Origin: CAYOUV01 sp963790075
Lineage (GTDB): Bacteria; Chloroflexota; Anaerolineae; Anaerolineales; Villigracilaceae
DNA: 64,000 bases
Direction: 5' to 3'
NCBI GenBank assembly: GCA_963790075.1
Contig: CAWBNG010000004.1
Location: forward strand, 1 to 64,000
Position 1 is the stretch's first letter. Each line of letters starts with the position of its first letter. A program made the position numbers and the translations under genes. Under the pieces are notes generated by a model that saw only the letters and a program-made list of their open reading frames with translations, ran no database searches and was not told the DNA's origin. Positions 14,019 through 23,654 of this stretch are shown here, piece after piece.

Positions 14019-15830
14019 ATGGCTGAACATAAGAACGAACGCTACCAGGATTCGCAGCTTTATCGCATCCGCCACTCGGCCGCGCACGTCATGGCGCAGG
14101 CCGTGCTCGAGAAGTTCCCGGAAGCCAAGTACACCATCGGTCCGCCGGTCGAGAACGGCTTTTACTACGACTTCGACCTGCCCGAGCCGCTCAAGGAAGA
14201 GGACCTGGATGCGATCCAGAAACGCATGCGCCAGATCATCGCCGGCCAGCACGACTTCGTCAAGGTAGTGGTCCCGGCGGACGAAGCGCGCAAGATCTTC
14301 AAGGACCAGCCCTACAAGCTGGAATTGATCGACGGGCTGGAGCAGGGCGGCTTCGATGAGTACGGCGAGCCGCTGGACGAGAAGCCGGAGATCTCGATCT
14401 ACAGGCAGGACGACTTTGTCGATCTGTGCCGCGGCCCGCATGTGGCGAACACCAAGGAGATCAACCCGTCAGCCATCAAGCTGATGTCGGTCGCCGGGGC
14501 TTACTGGCGCGGCGACGAGAACAACAAGATGCTGACGCGCATCTACGGCACGGCCTGGCAGAAGCCGGACGAGTTGAAAGCATACCTGCACATGCTGGAG
14601 GAAGCCAAAAAGCGCGACCACCGCAAGCTGGGCAAGGAACTGGAGATCTTCATCTTCGATGACGAGGTCGGCCCCGGCCTGCCGCTCTGGCTGCCGAATG
14701 GCGGCGTGATGATTGAGGAACTGGAAGATCTGGCCAAGGAAATGGAAACCAAGGCTGGCTACGTGCGCGTGCGTACGCCGCACCTGACGAAAGAAGACCT
14801 GTTCATCCGCTCCGGTCACCTGCCGTACTACGCCGAATCGATGTACCCGCCCATGGAGCTGGAGGGCGTGCGCTACTATGTCAAGCCGATGAACTGCCCG
14901 ATGCACCACAAGATCTTCGGAGCCCGGCCGCGCTCGTACCGCGAGCTGCCGCTGCGCCTGGCCGAATACGGCACCTGCTACCGCTACGAGAAATCCGGTG
15001 AGCTGTTTGGCCTGATGCGCGTGCGCTCGATGCAGATGAACGATGCCCATATCTACTGCGCTGAGGAACAGTTCGAGCAGGAGTTCCTGGGCGTGATCGA
15101 CCTGTACAAGAAATACTTCGACCTGTTCGGGATCGAAAAGTACATCATGCGCCTGTCGCTGCACGGCAAGGCCGGACTCGGCAAGAAGTATGTCGATAAC
15201 GAGCGCCTGTGGCTCAAGACGGAGGACATGGTGCGCCGCGCGATGGACAACGGTGGTGTGCCATATGTGGAAGTCGCAGACGAGGCCGCGTTCTACGGGC
15301 CCAAGATCGACGTCCAGATCTGGTCGGCCATCGGACGCGAGTTCACGCTGGCGACCAACCAGGTCGATTTTGCGGTGCCCGAGCGCTTCGACCTGAAATT
15401 CACGAACCGTGACGGGCAGGATGAGGTGCCGTTGTGCATCCACCGCGCGCCGCTCAGCACGCACGAGCGCATGATCGGCTTCCTGATCGAACACTACGCC
15501 GGGGCTTTCCCGGTCTGGCTGGCGCCGGAACAGGTGCGCGTCATCCCGATCACGGACGGGCAGAACGAATATGCCGAGGACATCGCCGGGCAATTGAAGC
15601 AGGCCGGCCTGCGGGCCAGCGCCGACCTGGGCTCCGACCGCATGAACGCCAAGATCCGCAATGCGCAGTTGATGAAGGTTCCGTATATGCTGGTGGTGGG
15701 TAATAATGAAATGGAAGCCGGGACGGTCTCGCTGCGGGTGCGGGATGGCAGCCAGGAGAACGACATTCCGTTGAGCGCCTTCATTGCGCGCGCCACGGAC
15801 CGGATTGGCAGCCGCTCGAGCGAGCTGTAG
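14019..15830 (+). CDS. thrS: Threonyl-tRNA synthetase
   Basis: A 603-residue class II synthetase that charges tRNA-Thr. It begins directly with the N2 editing domain (IRHSAAHVMAQA, then VDLCRGPHV with the zinc-like C/H editing site), and lacks the 60-residue N-terminal TGS domain present in most bacterial ThrRS (about 640 residues). The catalytic core has the zinc-binding cysteine in MNCPMHH, motif 2 (YGTCYRYEKSGELFGLMRVR), a histidine in the MQMNDAHIY region and motif 3 (RAPLSTHERMIGFLIEHY). The anticodon-binding domain ends the protein (VRVIPITD, SADLGSDRMNAKIR). AAGGAG precedes the ATG. It is controlled by the T-box upstream and ends at a strong terminator. Confidence 0.97.
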   Translation: MAEHKNERYQDSQLYRIRHSAAHVMAQAVLEKFPEAKYTIGPPVENGFYYDFDLPEPLKEEDLDAIQKRMRQIIAGQHDFVKVVVPADEARKIFKDQPYKLELIDGLEQGGFDEYGEPLDEKPEISIYRQDDFVDLCRGPHVANTKEINPSAIKLMSVAGAYWRGDENNKMLTRIYGTAWQKPDELKAYLHMLEEAKKRDHRKLGKELEIFIFDDEVGPGLPLWLPNGGVMIEELEDLAKEMETKAGYVRVRTPHLTKEDLFIRSGHLPYYAESMYPPMELEGVRYYVKPMNCPMHHKIFGARPRSYRELPLRLAEYGTCYRYEKSGELFGLMRVRSMQMNDAHIYCAEEQFEQEFLGVIDLYKKYFDLFGIEKYIMRLSLHGKAGLGKKYVDNERLWLKTEDMVRRAMDNGGVPYVEVADEAAFYGPKIDVQIWSAIGREFTLATNQVDFAVPERFDLKFTNRDGQDEVPLCIHRAPLSTHERMIGFLIEHYAGAFPVWLAPEQVRVIPITDGQNEYAEDIAGQLKQAGLRASADLGSDRMNAKIRNAQLMKVPYMLVVGNNEMEAGTVSLRVRDGSQENDIPLSAFIARATDRIGSRSSEL

Positions 15831-15890
15831 TCTTCTGATTGGTTGATCAGCCGATCACGGCACCCAGAGATTGCCTCAGGAATAGAAGAA

Positions 15891-15925
15891 AGGCAGGTCA
15901 TGCAAGATGTGCGACCTGCCTTTTT
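15891..15925 (+). terminator. thrS terminator
   Basis: Stem AGGCAGGTC/GACCTGCCT (9 bp) with a 13-base loop followed by a T run. The gap 15926-16100 has no gene. Confidence 0.85.
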
Positions 15926-16100
15926 GGTATCTGCGCCTATCGGGGAGCGACTTGGATCGCAAAGCGCCCGGATCTAAAAGGGAAAATCGGCGCCAGCCCG
16001 TAAATTTGTAACGAGAGTGTAATGTAGAATCGAATTATGCAAACCCTTACTCTTGTTATAGAATAGTAGTACGATCGTCGGCCGAAAAAAAGAGGGTAGG

Positions 16101-19100
16101 ATGTCCAAAGAAGAAAACATTCGGGCTGGTATCGCGGCAGCCAAGGGGGGTGATTTAGAGCGCGCCGCCGCGTACTTTGCGCAAGTGGTCAAGGAAGATC
16201 CGCAATCGGAGCAGGGCTGGTTTTTACTGGGCGCCAGTTGTTCCGATCCTGCCCAGCGCGAATATTGTTTTCGGCGGGTCCTAACCATCAATCCCGGCCA
16301 TGCTGGAGCCAAACAGCTCTTGGAGCGCCTGTCGGAGCCAGCGCCCAGCGCACCCGCTCCCAACTCGCAGGAACCCAGCCCAGCAGCGCCTGCTGACGCA
16401 GACCAGCCTCCCGGCCCGGAAGCGATCAAGCCCGAAGTAGCCTCAGATGAATCCCGGGATGAGCCAGCACCCGGCCCACTTTCTCCTGCTGACGCGGACC
16501 AACCTACCGTCCCGGAAGCGATCAAGCCCGAAGTAGCCTCAGGTGAATCCCCGGTTGCACCCGAACCCAGCTTACCAGCGCTTGCTGACGCGGACCAGCC
16601 TCCCGGCCCGGAAGCGATCAATCCCGAAGTAGCCTCAGATGAATCCCGGGATGAGCCAGCGCCCAGCCCACTTTCTCCTGCTGACGCAGACCAGCCTCCC
16701 GGCCCGGAAGCGATCAAGCCCGAAGAGTTCCCGGATGAATCCCCGGATGCAGCCAGAACCCAGCCCGCCAGCTCCTGCTTTCGCGGACCAACCTCCCGGC
16801 CCGGAGGCGATCAAGCCCGAAGAGTTCCCGGATGAATCCCCGGTTGCACCTGAACCCAACCCACCAGCGCCTGCTTTCGCGGACCAACCTCCCGTCCCGG
16901 AGGCGATCAGGCCTGAAGTACCTTCAGATGAATCCTTGGACGTACCAGCGCCCAGCCCGCCAGCGCCTGCTTTCGCGGACCAACCTCCCGTCCCGGAGGC
17001 GATCAGGTCCGAAGAGTTTCCGGATGAATCCCGGGACGTACCAGCGTCCAGCCCACATTCGCCTTTTTATGCGGACCAACCTCCCGTCCCGGAGGCGCTC
17101 AAGCCTGAAGTGCTCCCGGATGACCCTCGGAATATGCCAGCGCCTTTTTACGCGGACCAGCCTCCCGGCCCGGAAGCGCTCAAACCCGAAGAGTCCCAAA
17201 AAGGATCCCCGACTGCTCCCGCGCCTTCTAAGGAAGATGATTTCAGAGATCAACTGCTTGACGCGCAAAAGCCTTTACCGCCTCTGCCAATCTCGGCCGC
17301 CGTACCCCGTGAAGTCCAGCCTGCTGCGCCCCCGCGCAAACGCTCGCGCACGGGTCTCGTCATCGCGCTGCTCTTCATCGCGGCGTTGATCGTTTGTGGT
17401 GCGGGGGTCGTTTTTCTGTATCTCAACGGCCAGTTGACCCAATTGCTTTCGCCGGTTCCCGTCGATATCCCGACAGCCCTACTGCTCCCGGCGCAGACGG
17501 CCACGAATAACCCGGCCGATCCAACCTCCGAGCCGACAGCGACGCTCATCCCGCCGACGAGCCTCCCCACCCCAAGACCGACAGTCGCCTACACCCCCCT
17601 TTTCCAGGAAGAGGCCTGTGCCTTTGACACCCCCCTGGGAGTGGACGTTGAATGCGGGTATGTGGTAGTCCCCGAAGATCGCAGCGGCGACCCGTCGCAT
17701 ACGATCCGTCTGGCAGTGGCGGTATACCGCAGCTTTAGCGACAACCCGCAGCCCGACCCGGTCATTTTCCTGCAGGGAGGACCGGGCGCCCAGGCGGTCC
17801 AGCTGAGCGCGGATGCCTACCACGTGCTGGTCGAACCCTTTTTAGCTGAGCGCGACTTCATCGTCTTCGATCAGCGCGGGACCGGCTTGTCCGACCCCTC
17901 CCTGCCGTGCGATGAACTGACCAAAACCTATTCCCAGGATATTCACGGCCTGATCGCAGGCAGCACCCGCGAGCTGGTCTATTCCACTTCCTTTTACTCA
18001 TGCCAGGGGATCATGACCGCCAAGGGGATTGATTTAAAAGCTTATACAACCCTCGAAAGCGCAGCCGACGTCAAGGATATCGTCGACCTGCTGGGCTATC
18101 GCAAAGTGAATTTGTATGGCGCTTCCTACGGAACACGCCTGGCGCAGGTCATCATGCGTGATTATCCTGAAATCGTCCAGACCGCAGTGCTGGACTCGGT
18201 CGTGCCGGTGGAAACCAACCTGTTTAGCAAGTATCCGGAGGCAATCGATTCGGGACTGAAGACCTTATTCGCAGCCTGCGCGCTTGACCCCCGCTGCAAT
18301 GCAGCTTATCCCGACCTTGAAACTGCATTTTGGGATCTGATCGATAAATTGGATGCTGATCCCGTCACGGTGACTACCTCCAATTATCCGAGCGGAACGA
18401 TTACGGAGACGGTCACCGGCACGACCGTGATGAACATCATCCTGGGCTCGATCAAGAATTCCCGCTTCATCTCCACCGCGCCCCAGTCCATTTATCGCTT
18501 CAAGGCGGGTGATTATTCCACCCTGGTCATCGAACAATCCGGCCTGCCGTTCATGTTCGATGGCATCAGCCCCGGCTTGTTCATCAGCATGATGTGCCAT
18601 GAGCAAATCCTGTCGACCACGCCGGAAGAACTGCAGAACGCTTCCGATCGCCAGATCATCAAAGAGTATGCCTGGCTGCCATTCTACGGGGATGCGAAGA
18701 ATATCTTCAATACCTGCAAATCCTGGGGGGCGAGCGGACCGGTAGCGGGCGAGAATTATCCGGTGATCAGCGATATCCCCTCCCTGATCATCACCGGCGC
18801 TTATGATCCAACCACGCCGCCCATGTACGCCAGGCAGATCGCAGCCCAACTGAGCCACAGTTATTATTTCGAATTCCCATACCAGGGTCACACACCGACA
18901 GCCAGCGATTCGTCCGGTTGTGCGATGCATGTCGTGCTCCAGTTTCTGGATGATCCGTCCACCGAGCCGGACCGCGCCTGCCTGAATGAATTGCAGCCGG
19001 TTGATTTTGTGGTCCCCTATACCGGGGAGCCTCCCATAGAGTTGAAAAATGTGCGCGTAGGTGGGGTCAGCCTGGATGTCCCGTCAGATTGGAATTCCCT

Positions 19101-19437
19101 CGAGGGCGGCTTTTACTACCGGGGCAACTCGCCCTTTGATATTACCGAGGTGGGAATCCTGCGCGTCCCGATCAGCTCGACGGATGTCGAAGATTGGTTG
19201 TCACAGAAGGCTTACGGCTACCGGGGTCTTGACAGCGCGCTCATCCCAGCCGGTCAGCGCATAGCCCATGGATTTACCTGGAAGCTGTTTACTTCATCAT
19301 CCTATGGCCGCCCGGTTGATATCGCCATGGCGGATGATGGGGGCTGGTCGAATGTGGTGGTCATGTTCTGCAACCAGGATGAACACGATGCGCTCTACCA
19401 GACCGTCTTTTTGTCGATGCTCGATTCTGCGAATTAA
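16101..19437 (+). pseudogene. TPR-repeat-TM-S33 peptidase (TAP-like) fusion, frameshifted in the repeats
   Basis: A protein of about 1111 residues if repaired. Residues 1-75 form a TPR-like pair (AAAKGGDLERAAAYFAQVVKE). An acidic Pro-rich array of about nine 32-residue repeats follows (ADxDQPPGPEAIKPE). Then comes a basic patch, one membrane helix (TGLVIALLFIAALIVCGAGV), a PT-rich linker, and an exported alpha/beta-hydrolase of the tripeptidyl-aminopeptidase type: FLQGGPG, FDQRGTGLS, nucleophile GASYGTRLA, aspartate TGAYDPTTPP, histidine YQGHTPT. In repeat 4 one extra base near 16759 breaks the frame; removing it restores DESPDA-PEPSPPAP. A slippage error in repeats or a true inactivation are both possible. 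Internal starts could still yield the hydrolase. Confidence 0.8.
16392..17193 (+). repeat. 96-bp coding tandem repeat (32 residues, about nine units)
   Basis: Units begin GCTGACGCGGACCAGCC or variants (GCTTTCGCG, TTTTATGCG) and encode xxADQPPxPEAIKPE plus an acidic/Pro linker. The units change gradually along the array, and the last ones are shorter (27 residues). It separates the TPR-like start from the membrane helix and probably acts as an extended spacer. Confidence 0.85.
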
Positions 19438-19570
19438 TAGCGGTTATAATAGCAACCGTAGCTTGCGGATATTCCCGGATCATCTTTTGTCAAATTGCCT
19501 GCAGGCTGCATGAACCTGGTTTAAATTTTACGCAAAACGCTGCAAAATCCAGCAGTCATCGTCATTCTTG

Positions 19571-19600
19571 TTGACGATTCACAGTGGGATATGGTATTAT
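19571..19600 (+). promoter_or_regulatory. Promoter of infC-rpmI-rplT
   Basis: TTGACG (19571-19576) and TATTAT (19595-19600) with an 18-base spacer. It precedes a structured leader. Confidence 0.6.
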
Positions 19601-19607
19601 CTGTCCG

Positions 19608-19643
19608 CTAAAAACCAGCCTTGGGCTGGTCGTCGGTTTTTAG
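19608..19643 (+). promoter_or_regulatory. Alternative hairpins in the infC leader
   Basis: CTAAAAACC (19608-19616) can pair with GGTTTTTAG (19635-19643). ACCAGCC (19614-19620) can pair with GGCTGGT (19624-19630). The two use the same ACC and exclude each other. The outer fold ends in a T-rich arm and may attenuate transcription, consistent with feedback control known for infC/L20 operons. Confidence 0.5.
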
Positions 19644-19664
19644 ATGACGTAGAAGGAGAAGCAT

Positions 19665-20189
19665 ATCAGCGCTAACGAATTTCGAGTAAATGAGGGCATT
19701 CGCGTTGCAGAAGTACGCCTGATCGGCGCCGATGGCGAGAACGTCGGTGTGGTACCGATCAACAAAGCGCTCGAGATTGCCCACCAGGCCGACCTCGACC
19801 TGGTAGAGGTCTCACCCAATGCGGACCCGCCTGTTTGCCGTGTGATGGACTTTGGAAAGTTCGTCTACGAACGGGCGAAGAAGGATCGGGAAGCACGCAA
19901 AGCGCAGATCAAGGTCGAGATGAAAGAGATCCGCCTGCGACCCAAGACCAACGAACACCACCGCGGCTTCAAGGTGAAAGATGCCCGCCGCTGGCTGGAA
20001 AACGGGATGAAAGTCCGGGTCACGATCCGCTTCCGCGGCCGCGAGATGGATTACCCCGAAATTGCTCTCAATGATCTCAAAGAGATTGCCCAGGAGCTGT
20101 CCGACATCGGTGTGATCGAGCAAACCCCTTCGATGGATGGTCGCACGATGACCCTGGTCCTGGGTCCAAACAAAGGCAAGAAGACTTAA
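19665..20189 (+). CDS. infC: Translation initiation factor IF-3, ATC start
   Basis: IF-3 of 174 residues; it prevents premature subunit joining and checks initiator codons. The first ATG/GTG-class codon in frame is at 19749, inside the conserved N-terminal domain. The reading frame extends upstream through SANEFRVNEGIRVAEVRLIG to ATC at 19665, and AAGGAG (19653-19658) is six bases before it. An AUU/AUC-class start is the classical device by which IF-3 represses its own mRNA. C-terminal domain motifs include RLRPKTNEHH, KVRVTIRFRGRE and TMTLVLGPNK. rpmI and rplT follow as in most bacteria. Confidence 0.93.
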   Translation: MSANEFRVNEGIRVAEVRLIGADGENVGVVPINKALEIAHQADLDLVEVSPNADPPVCRVMDFGKFVYERAKKDREARKAQIKVEMKEIRLRPKTNEHHRGFKVKDARRWLENGMKVRVTIRFRGREMDYPEIALNDLKEIAQELSDIGVIEQTPSMDGRTMTLVLGPNKGKKT

Positions 20190-20277
20190 ACCAAGCGCTG
20201 AAATATTCCCCAAGGAAGTGCATTCCCGCGGGAGAACGACCGAACCCGCGGATTTTATATGAAAGGAGTGATTCGCT

Positions 20278-20508
20278 GTGCCTCGCAAGCAAAAATCCAG
20301 TAAATTCAAGCTAAAGACCCATAAGGCGACGTCCAAACGTTTCCGCCTGACCGGGGCTGGTAAGCTGGTACGCACCAAGGGTGGCAAGAGCCACATGCGC
20401 CGCCGCACATCCAAGCGCACCAAGGCCTTGTTGGCTGAGATGATTCCTGTGGAAGGTCGCGGAATTATCAAGCGTGTCAAGCGCCTGGCGCCCAATATGG
20501 AAGAGTAA
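20278..20508 (+). CDS. rpmI: 50S ribosomal protein L35
   Basis: A 76-residue basic protein with the L35 pattern KSSKFKLKTHKATSKRFR, GAGKL and SHMRRRTSKR. Start is GTG 20278 after GAAAGGAG. It belongs to the infC-rpmI-rplT operon. The 88-base gap after infC has a short GC-rich hairpin-prone stretch. Confidence 0.95.
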   Translation: MPRKQKSSKFKLKTHKATSKRFRLTGAGKLVRTKGGKSHMRRRTSKRTKALLAEMIPVEGRGIIKRVKRLAPNMEE

Positions 20509-20619
20509 GAGCACATTCCGACGTGTTCTTGCGATTATCGGATTCAATTAATTTGCGGCTTCTGGGTGTACGCAACTGGCGCAACCCGCCGACGCCCCGG
20601 GGTACGCAGGAGGTAGAAC

Positions 20620-20967
20620 ATGGCAAGAGTTAAAGGCGGTCCGCAAGGATATCGCCGTCATAAAAAAGTTTTGAAGCTGACCAAGGGCCAGCGCGGCACC
20701 AAGAGCAAGCTCTTCCGTCGCGCCAACGAGGCCATGCTGAAGAGTTTGTGGTACTCACACCGTGACCGGCGTGTCCGCCGGCGTGATCTGCGCAAGCTGT
20801 GGATCGCCCGCATCAATGCCGCCGCCCGCCAGAATGGCACCACGTACAGCCGCCTGGTAGCAGCCCTGAAAAAGGCAGATATCAGCCTCAACCGCAAGAT
20901 ATTAGCCGACCTGGCCGTGCGCGACCCGCAGGCTTTCGCCGCAGTGGTGGCCCAGGCCTTGAAATAA
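20620..20967 (+). CDS. rplT: 50S ribosomal protein L20
   Basis: A 115-residue protein with the L20 features MARVKGG, KKVLKLTKGQRGTKS, RRRDLRKLWIARINAAAR and LNRKILADLAV. L20 is an early 23S rRNA binder and often the autogenous repressor of this operon. AGGAGG precedes the ATG. A hairpin terminator follows. Confidence 0.97.
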   Translation: MARVKGGPQGYRRHKKVLKLTKGQRGTKSKLFRRANEAMLKSLWYSHRDRRVRRRDLRKLWIARINAAARQNGTTYSRLVAALKKADISLNRKILADLAVRDPQAFAAVVAQALK

Positions 20968-20990
20968 CAACTGGATCATTGATTTCTCTA

Positions 20991-21022
20991 CCGGGGCACA
21001 GCGTCGCTGTGCCCCGGTTATG
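20991..21022 (+). terminator. Terminator after rplT
   Basis: Perfect 13-bp stem CCGGGGCACAGCG and complement with a 1-base centre, followed by TTATGTTT. Confidence 0.7.
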
Positions 21023-21044
21023 TTTAATGGGATAAAATAAAATC

Positions 21045-21638
21045 ATGAATAACGTGTTGAGCGAACAGACTTTCCCTTCCGGGCAGATACTGCAAATCGT
21101 GCAGGGCGATATCACCGCCGAAGCAGTGGATGCCATCGTCAACGCGGCCAACAGCCATTTGCAGCACGGCGGCGGGGTGGCAGGTGTCATCGCGCGGCGC
21201 GGCGGAGCGGCCATCCAACGCGAATCGAATGAGTGGGTGCGGACCCACGGCCCGGTCTCGCACGCGGCCCCAGCCTGGACTTCGGGCGGCTCCCTGCCTG
21301 CCAGGTATGTGATCCATGCCGTAGGTCCCGTCTGGAGCGATGGCGACGAGACCCGTGGTGAGCGAAGTCGGAGCGATGCCAACCTGGCGGCTGCCGTCGA
21401 TGGTTCGCTGCGCCTGGCCGACCAACTCCAGCTGGCCTCGATTTCCCTGCCGGCTGTCTCAACCGGCATCTTTGGCTTCCCCAAAGAGCGTGCGGCCGGC
21501 GTGATGTTCGCGGCCATCGAGGGGTATTTTGTCGAGCAACCCGCGTCCGGGATCAAGTCGGTCCGGCTGGTGTTGTTCGATCAGCCCACCCTGGAAGCGT
21601 TTCAGAAAGTCTGGCGAGAGCAGGGCCGGGGCGGGTGA
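21045..21638 (+). CDS. Macro-domain protein (ADP-ribose/O-acetyl-ADP-ribose hydrolase type)
   Basis: A 197-residue macro domain. The start IVQGDITAEAVDAIVNAANSHL with N-A-A-N, then HGGGVAGVIARRGG, YVIHAVGP and SISLPAVSTGIFGFP are the hallmark ligand loops. Members remove ADP-ribose or hydrolyse O-acetyl-ADP-ribose. The stop overlaps the GTG start of the RNA methyltransferase gene by four bases, so the three genes to 23625 form one operon. Confidence 0.9.
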   Translation: MNNVLSEQTFPSGQILQIVQGDITAEAVDAIVNAANSHLQHGGGVAGVIARRGGAAIQRESNEWVRTHGPVSHAAPAWTSGGSLPARYVIHAVGPVWSDGDETRGERSRSDANLAAAVDGSLRLADQLQLASISLPAVSTGIFGFPKERAAGVMFAAIEGYFVEQPASGIKSVRLVLFDQPTLEAFQKVWREQGRGG

Positions 21639-22402
21639 TCACTTCATCCCAGAATGCCAAGCTCAAACTGGTGCGTGCTTTGCAGGGCCGCCCAAAGGAA
21701 CGCCGTGCAGCCGGGGCTTTCCTGGCCGAAGGCGTGCGCCTGTTGGAGGAGGCCCAGACGGCGGGCTGGGGCTTCCGCTTTGTGCTGTATGACCAGACGC
21801 TCAGCGCGCGAGGCCGGGAACTGGTCCAAAGCCTCCGGGCGCAGGGGGTCGACGTGGAGGAAGTCGCGGCCCACCTGATGAAATCCATCAGTGAGACCGA
21901 GACGCCGCAGGGCATCCTGGCGGCGCTGGTGCTCAAGCCGCTGCCGGTTCCCGCTAAGCTAACCTTTGCCCTGATCCCTGACGAAATCCGCGATCCCGGC
22001 AACCTGGGCACCCTGCTGCGCACGGCGCTGGCAGCCGGTGTGGAGGCGGTTTTCATTCCGCCTGAAACAGCCGACGCTTTCGCGCCGAAGGTGGTCCGGG
22101 CCGGGATGGGAGCGCACTTTCGTTTGCCGGTGCTCCCCCTGGGCTGGGACGAGATCCGCACGCGCCTGTCCGGGCTGCAAATCTACCTGGCAGATGCGGC
22201 CGGCGATAAATCCTGTTGGCAGGCTGAATTCCGTTACCCGCTGGCGCTGATCGTGGGCGGGGAGGCCGAAGGGGCCAGCGGATCCGCGCGGCAGCTGGCG
22301 GATGAGTCCATCCATATCCCCATGCCCGGCCAGGCCGAATCGCTTAACGCGGGGGTGGCGGGGTCGATCCTGATGTTTGAAGTGGTGAGACAGAGACAAT
22401 GA
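21635..22402 (+). CDS. TrmH/SpoU-family RNA 2'-O-methyltransferase
   Basis: A 255-residue SPOUT methyltransferase. The N-terminal substrate-binding domain has KLKLVRALQGRPKERRAAGAFLAEGVRLLEEA. The knotted C-terminal domain has motif 1 DPGNLGTLLRTA, motif 2 VGGEAEGAS and motif 3 IPMPGQAESLNAGVAGSI. It methylates ribose in rRNA or tRNA; the site cannot be assigned. The GTG start overlaps the macro-domain stop, and its own stop overlaps the DUF711 start by four bases. Confidence 0.92.
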   Translation: MITSSQNAKLKLVRALQGRPKERRAAGAFLAEGVRLLEEAQTAGWGFRFVLYDQTLSARGRELVQSLRAQGVDVEEVAAHLMKSISETETPQGILAALVLKPLPVPAKLTFALIPDEIRDPGNLGTLLRTALAAGVEAVFIPPETADAFAPKVVRAGMGAHFRLPVLPLGWDEIRTRLSGLQIYLADAAGDKSCWQAEFRYPLALIVGGEAEGASGSARQLADESIHIPMPGQAESLNAGVAGSILMFEVVRQRQ

Positions 22403-23625
22403 AAATTCGCTCGATTACTTATTTTTGCAATCCCGGCTGGCCGTTGGAGGCGAAGAAGCTGAAAGCGGCGGGGGTCTTCCTGGCCGAAGCCAGGAACAGC
22501 TTCGAAGCTGCAGGTTTTGAAGTACAGACCACCCGGCTGGCGTGCACGCCTTTCCCGCTGCTGCTGGACAGGAAGGAAATTGATCGTTTGCCGGAGCTGG
22601 CGCAGGCCATCGAAGCCGCAGCCTTGCAGGCCGGCATCGATTATGCCGCCCTCGGCCCGGCCCTGCCGGACCTGCCGGAAAGCTATACCGTCATCCCGGA
22701 TGCCATCGCGGCGACCCAGAACGTTTTCTTTTCCGGCCTGATGGCGGAGCGGGTGAAAGGTCTTTCGCTGGCGGCGGTCAGAGCCTGCGCCGAGGTGATC
22801 ACACGCTGCGCCCCCATTACGTCGGACGGCTTTGCCAACCTGCGTTTTGCAGCCCTGGCCAATGTGCCGCCCGGTGCACCGTTCTTCCCGGCGGCCTACC
22901 ACGAGGGGCGTGAACCGGCCTTCGCGATTGCCACCGAAGCCGCTGACCTGGCGGTGGAGGCCTTTGCGAGAGCCAAAAGCGTGGCCGCGGGCAGCGAAAG
23001 CCTGGTTTCCGCCCTGGAGGGGCAGGCCCGGCGCATGTGCGACGTGGCGGATTTTTTGAAATTCAGGTTTACCACTCGCTTTGGTGGGATCGATTTTTCC
23101 CTGGCGCCCTTCCCGGACGAATCGACCTCACTCGGAGCGGCGGTTGAGCGTCTGGGTGTGCCCGAGGTTGGACTGCACGGTTCGCTGGCAGCGGCCGCCA
23201 TCCTGACCGAGGCAGTCGAGCGAGCCGACTTCCCGCATGTGGGCTTCAGTGGTTTCATGCAGCCGGTGCTCGAAGATGCCGTGCTGGCCCGGCGCGCCGC
23301 CGAGGGGAGGCTGACGGTCAAGGATTTGCTGATGTATTCGGCGGTCTGCGGCACAGGACTGGACACCGTCCCGTTGCCGGGCGATACCAGCCCCGCTCAA
23401 ATTGCGGCGCTACTGCTGGACCTGTCCGCGCTGGCCTTGCGGCTGGATAAACCCCTGACCGCGCGCCTGATGCCCATTCCTGGCAAGCAGGTCGGCGACC
23501 CAACTGCGTTCGATTTCGGTTATTTTGCCAACAGCCGGGTCATGGCGCTGGAAGCGCAAAGCCTGCAGAAGGCTCTCGGGGGCATGGAAAGTTTCCACCT
23601 GGGATACAGAAAGCAGCAGGAGTGA
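22399..23625 (+). CDS. DUF711 family protein
   Basis: A 408-residue cytosolic protein of the DUF711 (UPF0210) family. Features seen are IRSITYFCNPGWP at the start, AAYHEG near the middle, KFRFTTRFGGIDFSLAPFPDESTSLGAAVERLG, and GFMQPVLEDAVLA with CGTGLDTVPLPGD. The family resembles glycyl-radical-type barrels without the radical glycine; its reaction is unknown. It is the last gene of the operon. Its stop codon lies in the loop of a terminator hairpin. Confidence 0.85.
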   Translation: MKIRSITYFCNPGWPLEAKKLKAAGVFLAEARNSFEAAGFEVQTTRLACTPFPLLLDRKEIDRLPELAQAIEAAALQAGIDYAALGPALPDLPESYTVIPDAIAATQNVFFSGLMAERVKGLSLAAVRACAEVITRCAPITSDGFANLRFAALANVPPGAPFFPAAYHEGREPAFAIATEAADLAVEAFARAKSVAAGSESLVSALEGQARRMCDVADFLKFRFTTRFGGIDFSLAPFPDESTSLGAAVERLGVPEVGLHGSLAAAAILTEAVERADFPHVGFSGFMQPVLEDAVLARRAAEGRLTVKDLLMYSAVCGTGLDTVPLPGDTSPAQIAALLLDLSALALRLDKPLTARLMPIPGKQVGDPTAFDFGYFANSRVMALEAQSLQKALGGMESFHLGYRKQQE

Positions 23626-23640
23626 TCCTGCTGCTTTTCT
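23611..23640 (+). terminator. Terminator overlapping the DUF711 stop
   Basis: Stem AAGCAGCAGGA/TCCTGCTGCTT with loop GTGA, followed by TTTCT. It stands between convergent genes. Confidence 0.8.
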
Positions 23641-23654
23641 AAAGCTCGAATATT

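Noticed and set aside
14469..15593. Minus-strand frame opposite thrS (374 codons)
   Set aside because: Shadow of thrS; His/Asp/Val-rich composition typical of antisense translation.
16392..17193. Non-coding satellite repeat
   Set aside because: The 96-bp period is a multiple of three and keeps one reading frame apart from a single indel, so it is coding.
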